This document shows, one piece after another, positions 57,967 to 64,000 of a stretch of DNA of 64,000 bases; position 1 is the stretch's first letter; every line of letters begins with the position of its first letter. This stretch comes from Homarus americanus (Eukaryota > Arthropoda > Malacostraca > Decapoda > Nephropidae), in assembly GCF_018991925.1 (NCBI RefSeq), contig NW_024726235.1, positions 1,482,601 through 1,546,600 of the forward strand, read 5' to 3'. Position numbers and translations under genes: made by a program. The notes under the pieces were generated by a model. It was not told the origin of the DNA and did no database searches. It saw only the letters and a list, made by a program, of their open reading frames with translations.

Positions 57967-58369
57967 AGTACTAAGCCATACATTGAAAGCTTGGCTAGAT
58001 AACATACCTTGACATGGGTTCCTTGGACACTATAAGCACTCAATGTCATCACTTGGTCCCGAGGAGTATCACCGATGAAGCCTTTAATTCCTCCTTGGCT
58101 AGATGTACCAGTGTTTATTCATTAAACACCTGCGAGAGGTGAGCAAACTTTAAATACTGATTTGGTTGAGATGCATAACACGAGAAACTATTAACAGTCA
58201 TCTTCAGAATATTAGATTAAGTGAATGTTATGCTTTTACTGTTGGTTCTGTGCAGACAAATACTGGTAGATCGGGTTGTGTATGTGTACTATATAAAAAT
58301 GAAATAAGAGGATAGTGTTAAACATGCAAAGACTGAACAAATGAGCCAACACAACACAACACAACCTTA

Positions 58370-58975
58370 ACTAATGGGAATCTACGTAGCCACTAACTGC
58401 CCTAAGGAAACTGGAGGTGGTGCGATAGTCTGTGATATTAAAAGACAGGTGATAACTGCTTAGGAGAACAATCTTCGTATTGAGCTTGTGGGGATTCCGT
58501 CCCATGTTGGAATTAGGAAATATGACCGGGTTGATCAATAGGCCAATGAGACAACAGCACAGAAAATATAGACCGTGATATTGGTTCATCTCTATCATTT
58601 TAATGCTATACTTAACAAAAATACAAGTTAAAATCATGAGCACTAATCAAGAAGAACTGAGAAATACACAGAGACCTGGTAGTTGTAGTATTAGCTAATG
58701 TGACAAATTTTGTGACAAGAGGTACCGGTATGGCCAGCACAAGGACAGAACTAGACAATATGATGTAGTGGTAGCCTGAATTAGGCTAGGATACAGACAC
58801 ATCTGGCAAGTTATGGAGGCTGGAACCATAAAGGAACACCTAACATGTAAACTTTATGATAAACCACCTGGCTTAGTGCATCACAAACTCTGTAACTACT
58901 ACATTAAAACAGGAATCGTTGGAGATATTTTGACAGTTTATCAAAAATCTGCTAGCCCACACTGATTAGTTATCC
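58370..58975 (+). mobile_element. Decayed non-LTR retrotransposon: RNase H region
   Basis: A plus frame near 58478-58534 reads IELVGIPSHVGIRKYDRVD, then Q, stop, ANETTAQK. This is the RNase H C-terminal signature (W-(I/V)-P-S-H-x-G-I-x-G-N-E-x-(V/A)-D...AK) of LINE polyproteins. Further on, 58720-58960 reads DRTRQYDVVVA, stop, IRLGYRHIWQV and KEHLTCKLYDKPPG...HH. This resembles the post-RNase H part with its Cys/His motif. Stops at former CGA-type codons and frameshifts show it is long dead. No 5' part or tail was found. Confidence 0.6.
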
Positions 58976-59495
58976 ATTATAACACTAATGAATATAATCT
59001 ACTCTATCATCCTCTTGTGTATGAACCTCTGTCCTGTGTGGCGGTAAACAGTGAATAGCACCCTCAGTGTAATGACCCGACTGAATTACTCAGATGAGAC
59101 AAAATTGTACCCAATCTTGCCTATTAAGTTGTTAAACAAAGGAAGGAGGGAGGAAGGGAGCGGAATTTAACATACACACCTTCAAGAATTCAAGAGATAG
59201 TCACACGCCCTCCGCCCATCTAAATGTCACTCATACTCTTGGATCTCACCGCGCCCTCGTGGCCATAAACAGGTCCAAAACTAACCTCCACTCGCATAGT
59301 GTTTTGTTTTTAACCTCTTGAGTACAATACATTAACCCCCCCCCCCCTCCCCCCTTGAGTACTGTGCCATTGTGTTAGGGGGAGTTGGCTATCGTATACA
59401 AAGGCTAAAGTCATCGTATTCAAAGGAATATCTTAAACAATAGACTACTTTCTTTTACTTAGGGAGTTGGCACTGTATCCATGGGGTTAAGAAGT

Positions 59496-59500
<5 letters not shown>
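58976..59500. other. Gene-free stretch with 22-bp motif relics
   Basis: At 59310-59480, CCTCTTGAGTACAATACATT, CCCCTTGAGTACTGTGCC and AAAGTCATCGTATTCAAAGG are members of the dispersed 22-bp family in mixed orientation, beside a C-run (59336-59354). Confidence 0.6.

Positions 59501-59545
<45 letters not shown>
59501..59545. repeat. (CA)n microsatellite
   Basis: CA run. Confidence 0.97.
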
Positions 59546-59548
<3 letters not shown>

Positions 59549-59572
59549 TTTATTTTTTCTCTTCAATAACAC

Positions 59573-59766
59573 AGTTAGTGACACAGGTAGTGACACAGGT
59601 ATGAGACTCAGGTAGAGACACAGGTAGAGAGACACAGGTAGAGAGACACAGGTAGTGACACAGGTAGTGACATAGGTAGAGACACAGGTAGAGACACAGG
59701 TAAGAGACACAGGTAGAGACACAGGTAGAGACACAGGTAAGAGACACAGGTAGAGACACAGGTATG
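59573..59766. repeat. 12-14-bp GACACAGGTAGA minisatellite
   Basis: About fifteen units (GAGACACAGGTA, GTGACACAGGTA) with one- or two-base slips. AGGTA recurs in each. Confidence 0.95.
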
Positions 59767-60343
59767 CCAGAGACAATGTATGATATTAACGGCACATGAA
59801 CACTGGACAAGATGTTCACTACAATACGCAGGGGCTGTGAGGTGCAGGAAGCGACGCTGAATACAAACTGATCTTAATCTTATATCGTTAGTTCTGTCGA
59901 GGTGAGTTTATAAAGTCAGATCTCACCTGGTTGGTTCGGTTAATTTGTACACAGACTATGGTATATCCGGCTCTCTGGTTAATTGAGAACAGGATCTACT
60001 GTAGTTCGGTTATCACTCGCCTTCCAATGAAATCTTCCTACTCGTTGTATAAATCTTTTGGCTATTTTATTTATGGATAAAATACTCATGAAATATTAAA
60101 AATGGTTATATAGATTCAGTGGTTTCGTATTCGGTTCTGTTGTCTGTCTAATAAGTGGCGGTTATTGACAAGCGTTCGTTTACCACATATATAATGGTCT
60201 ATTATTAAAGACATAGTATGTATAGAAATTATATATCAATGAATAAAGACGTCAACTACCTGTATGGCTGTTAGAGGTTCATTGATAATGTTTGGTGTTA
60301 AGATACTGTACTTCTCGTTAAGCTTCCTACCTACTTCTTCCAT

Positions 60344-60348
<5 letters not shown>
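59767..60348. other. Gene-free stretch
   Basis: A minus donor-like CAG|GTGAGAT lies near 59932, but the sequence before it has stops in all frames. Confidence 0.45.

Positions 60349-60408
<60 letters not shown>
60349..60408. repeat. (CT)n microsatellite
   Basis: Uninterrupted CT run. Confidence 0.98.
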
Positions 60409-60410
<2 letters not shown>

Positions 60411-60660
60411 GTTACTTTCACATATTGATTCAGTTCAACACTTCCTATAGTTATCTGCACCTTTCTACACAGACAAAGAAATTGTTACACTTCCTTCGGT
60501 GTCTCAGGGTGGCTAACAATCGCCTCAAACATGGATTTCCTCAGCTGCTTGTGTTAAAGACTATTTTTCCGGTGCATAACAGTCAAGTGAGGAACAATCT
60601 ACAGTGCTAGTTGAACTATTCCTTCCTTTACATAGCGTCCCTTCACTGTTGAGAGAAAAT

Positions 60661-60788
60661 CTAACCTAACCTGACCTGACCTGACCTACCTTGAAATTAT
60701 ACAATGTTAGATAATAAACCATCTAACAACAGAGATCACACTAACCTAACCAAACCTAACCTAACCTATGCTAACCTAACCTAATCCA
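60661..60788. repeat. Interstitial AACCT (TTAGG-type) blocks
   Basis: CTAACCTAACCTGACCTGAC and CTAACCTAACCAAACCTAAC blocks, about 45 bases of unrelated DNA apart, in the complementary orientation to 62012-62215. Confidence 0.88.
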
Positions 60789-61085
60789 AGTGACTTAAAG
60801 GAAATATTTACGAGTATATGAACACAATGCAGAGTGTGATACCGTGTCCCTCCCCAAGAACATTACCATCATCAGGAAACAACAACTCTGTACATAGAAT
60901 AAATAATATTGCAAATCATAAAGCAATACGACTCCATTTCTCACTTGTTTATTTGACGTTAAAATACCTCAGAGGAAAAAAGCAAGGACAACAGGACCTG
61001 GCGGCGCCCACCTGCATCCAGTGGGGCATATTGATGTGTGGGTGTTGTCCTCACGCGCTGGGCCAAACATCCGAAAAATCAGTTA

Positions 61086-61109
61086 ATAATAATAATAATA
61101 ATAATAATT

Positions 61110-61191
<82 letters not shown>
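61086..61191. repeat. (AAT)n microsatellite
   Basis: AAT run with one TTTTAAT interruption. Confidence 0.98.
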
Positions 61192-61192
<1 letters not shown>

Positions 61193-61636
61193 TCTTACTT
61201 CAGTGCAAAATGAAAAATATTAATAACCAGTCACAATAAATTAGTAGATATCATTATTAAAACCCATTAGACTACTGTAGGTGTAAAGTTCAGTATCACG
61301 TAGCGTTTAAGTTTACCTGTGTCAGCTGTAATTAAATTAGAACAGGTAAATTAAATGACACTATGATGACGTTAAGTTTAGGTGAGTTTGGACAGGTGAC
61401 GTAGAGGTAGCACACACCTGAGCCTAACTCACAGGTTTTAATTGATGAACGGGGCACTCCACCCTCCCTCCACCCTCCCTCTCTACCAAACTGTACACAA
61501 GCATTCAAGGTTAACATACTTACATAAATGTGTTTGTGTATATGTGTATGTGTGTGTGTTATAATCAGAGATGAAATCCAATAGAGAGAATGTGCATTAC
61601 GTAGGAAGATTATGAAGAGTGAAATGGCGCAAATTG

Positions 61637-61639
<3 letters not shown>
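61192..61639. other. Gene-free stretch
   Basis: Nothing recognised. Confidence 0.45.

Positions 61640-61694
<55 letters not shown>
61640..61694. repeat. (CT)n microsatellite
   Basis: Uninterrupted CT run. Confidence 0.98.
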
Positions 61695-61697
<3 letters not shown>

Positions 61698-62011
61698 GTG
61701 TGAGCGGAGATGACTATCCTTATCTTATATTGAGAGACATATTAAGGTACCAAAGGAAATGAGTCGATAAGAAAGATCGTCGACTTTCTCACCCAGATAA
61801 GCCTCCTACAACAAGGTATAAACTGACTTTCACTTCCGCTGTAATATGCATATCCGCACCTCCTTACCAACCCGACAGTCGCTTCCTTCACAGTTTAAAT
61901 TGACTGACAGAGATTAGCTTAGTCGCGATTCGTTTTAATATGTTTAATTTGCTTTAACTTTGTATCACTAGATTACGTTGTTCTGTTTTTTAATATTAAA
62001 CTTTCTCAAAT

Positions 62012-62215
62012 TAGGTTAGGTTAGGTTAGGTCAAAGGTATAGATTAAATAAGATTCCATTATATTAGGTTAGGTCAGGCCAATATCAAAGGTCTCATTAG
62101 GTTAGGTTAGGTTAGGTTAGGTCAGGCCAATATCAAAGGTCTCGTTAGGTTAGGTTAGGTTAGGTTAGGTTAGGTCAGGCCAATATCAAAGGTCTCGTTA
62201 GGTTAGGTTAGGTTA
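62012..62215. repeat. TTAGG blocks alternating with CAGGCCAATATCAAAGGTCT
   Basis: Four units of (TTAGG)2-6 followed by TCAGGCCAATATCAAAGGTC and TCGT. TTAGG copy number differs between units, so the pentamer expands independently within the longer repeat. Confidence 0.94.
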
Positions 62216-62709
62216 AGATCACAGGTGAAGTTCAGGTCCCGTTAGGTCAGGGCATCAGTGAGACACGGATCACAGCAGTATATAATGAAGGCACCAGAGT
62301 ACCTGTTGGGCAGTCAGGTAGTGATCATCCCGAGTGCGTCTTACCGTTACTACAGTCATTAAGGTGAAGAGGAGCGAGTTCTCTTGTACCTCGTTACTCG
62401 GTCAGAACTCCTGGGTGGTGTGTCAAACGAGAATGAACTTAAGAGGATAGAGATTAAATACACACATATGAGTATTAATTGCTTATTTTGATGTTGATGT
62501 TTGTAAGGGAGAAAATTCGTTCATTGTGTGGTGATGGTACTAGTGTAGAGATGATGTTGTACTCAGCCTCAGAACTTAACAACATGCTAACCTAACCTAA
62601 CCAAACCAAACCAACACTATCCCACTACCCCCACCCACCCAAAAATCGGCGTCCTTTGTGTAAGTTTTCGTAGATATGTTATATTTAGGCATTACGAGAG
62701 ATATCAGTA

Positions 62710-62712
<3 letters not shown>
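62216..62712. other. Gene-free stretch
   Basis: A CTAACCTAACCAAACCAAAC block at 62588-62609 is the only repeat seen. Confidence 0.45.

Positions 62713-62772
<60 letters not shown>
62713..62772. repeat. (CA)n microsatellite
   Basis: Uninterrupted CA run. Shorter (GA)n and (CT)n runs follow at 62863-62882 and 63017-63039. Confidence 0.97.
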
Positions 62773-62774
<2 letters not shown>

Positions 62775-63039
62775 TTGCTTGCTTTATCCCTCAAACTCAT
62801 CAATTCTTTAAGATAATTAGACCAAATATTAAAACCTGACAAAATACAAATAATATGCAACAGGAGAGAGAGAGAGAGAGAGGACCTTCCGTGTGGTGAT
62901 GAGTGACCACCACTAGATGACCAAATTCAGGCAGGTGGTGAGTGGTCGGGCCCAGTCTGGTGTTGTGCCTCTCATATACAGGTGTGTGTGTGTTGAGGGC
63001 GTCTTTGTCCTCCTCTCTCTCTCTCTCTCTCTCTCTCTT

Positions 63040-63616
63040 GTATATTGAGGATTACTTAAGGTTGTTTTATCTAATTACTGTAACATCTTCAAAGTGCCAG
63101 ACAAGTAACGTTGAATTTTTAACGTGTCGAGAAGACGGGGCGTTAAATAATGACCCCCTATACCTGTAGACTCGAGTGGAAACATCTGCCTTTTAGCAAG
63201 TAATGTCGGTTGTCGAGTTTAATGATTTATATATTTCTATTCTTTATTTCTCAGTTAAACATCAACGGAGATATAAAATGAATCTAGTATATGAGGGACA
63301 AGTACATTAGATAGTTGTTATGTTCGTATGTTAGCGGGTGTACTGTCAGTAATCTCGGATGGTGTACATATTTGACGCTCGCGGGCCGTGATACCTGTAC
63401 GCGGTGGAGGGGGGCAGACGAGGGGACAGGTAACAACAAACGTCAGTCTCGCTGTGGTTGTTGTGGTGGGAGGGAGGCTGGACATGGATTGTCTCTGGAA
63501 TTTCATAAGTGATTTTTCCACTGAACTCAATAATAACAAGTGCTGGAGATACATATATAACTAACAGTGTTTATAGAGGGCATCGTCTACTGCCTTGTGT
63601 TGTTGAGTGTGTCGGT
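63040..63616. other. Gene-free stretch
   Basis: Moderately CpG-containing around 63375-63425. No supported coding frame. Confidence 0.4.
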
Positions 63617-63692
63617 ACAATATAATTTTGAGAGACTTAGTTCAGTTTGACCCTTGAGTTCAGGGCTTCATCCTCCAGCGGTGTCGTTCAGG
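63617..63692 (+). promoter_or_regulatory. Possible core promoter with short 5' exon
   Basis: TATAAT at 63621-63626 lies about 20 bases before TCAGTT (63642-63647), which fits the arthropod initiator TCAKTY. About 45 bases after it comes a full-consensus donor, TTCAG|GTGAGT (GT at 63692-63693). Together this is the layout of a TATA-plus-Inr promoter and a non-coding first exon on plus. The TATA spacing is slightly short and no downstream exon is within the window. Confidence 0.2.
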
Positions 63693-64000
63693 TGAGTTCA
63701 ACAGGGAATAAAAAAACCCTGAAGGTTACTTTCTTGTCAGCAGGTATTGTTAATATTTGTACACCGACGAAAACTAATGTTGAAAACTTCCCCCACACAC
63801 ATACATGTCACTACGCTAAGCACGCAACAAACAATCGCCTTTATAGAATGTGAAGAATGTAAGGCGAAAAAAAATCCTCCCATCAACATTAGGCCAACAT
63901 CCATAAGCCATATTAACCTTAATTTAGTCTAGTAATTCTACGAACAGGATTCACAAGTCTGTTCTCATGAGTACAAAAGTGTGTCTTTGGTATGTGTGTG

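Noticed and set aside
59921..60010. Minus donor-like CAG|GTGAGAT
   Set aside because: All three frames upstream contain stops. A non-coding exon cannot be excluded but has no support.

Overview
This window looks like animal, almost certainly arthropod and most likely decapod-crustacean, nuclear DNA. The signs are very dense simple-sequence repeats ((AC)n, (AG)n, (AAT)n, (GAAT)n), many interspersed minisatellites, short blocks of the arthropod telomere unit TTAGG at internal positions, tRNA-derived SINEs with RNA polymerase III boxes, decayed non-LTR retrotransposons ending in (ATT)n, and a hAT-type DNA transposon cluster. There are no operons, no bacterial signals and no long intact ORFs outside low-complexity DNA. 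Two 100-N blocks (6819-6918, 57554-57653) are scaffold gaps.

Genes: the window is almost wholly intronic or intergenic. The one coding segment I recognise is an internal exon on the minus strand at 5536-5697. It encodes the transmembrane segment and following cytoplasmic motif of a synaptotagmin-14/16-like protein, with clean splice sites and 1-1 phase. A second minus-strand exon candidate (50068-50173) has good splice signals and a single open frame, but I cannot name its protein. Two intronless ORFs (36856-37458, 37825-38106) and a few weaker coding-like stretches are unassigned. A plus-strand site at 53538/53539 fits a recursive-splicing ratchet point or a short exon. A TATA/Inr/donor arrangement at 63617-63692 could be a promoter with a short 5' exon.

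Layout: 1-5 kb is minisatellites and a 540-bp perfect (CA)270. 5-7 kb is the synaptotagmin exon beside (GA)n and a 550-bp (GAAT)n tract. 7-20 kb is dense microsatellites, retroposon tails, a 15-bp satellite and GC/CT-skewed tracts. 20-27 kb has a SINE with a perfect 12-bp target duplication, another SINE head and a retroposon tail. 27-36 kb is a series of minisatellites, three of which carry a transcription-factor-like core in each unit, plus a 60-bp-arm inverted repeat. 36-39 kb is the least repetitive part and holds the two hypothetical ORFs. 42-46 kb has a non-LTR 3' end, a TTAGG-composite array and a 21-bp array with a 124-bp higher-order period. 50-59 kb has the unnamed exon, SINE heads, a tRNA-like unit followed by a 5S-rRNA-like unit, the hAT nest and an RNase H-type retroelement remnant. 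60-64 kb has TTAGG blocks and simple repeats.

The most notable observations are the tRNA-like plus 5S-like composite, the hAT/retroelement nest with a possible shared 8-bp duplication, a 21-23-bp satellite motif dispersed over at least six loci in both orientations, the CRE excess (nine TGACGTCA), and the candidate recursive splice site. I found no convincing evidence of a new multi-gene system.
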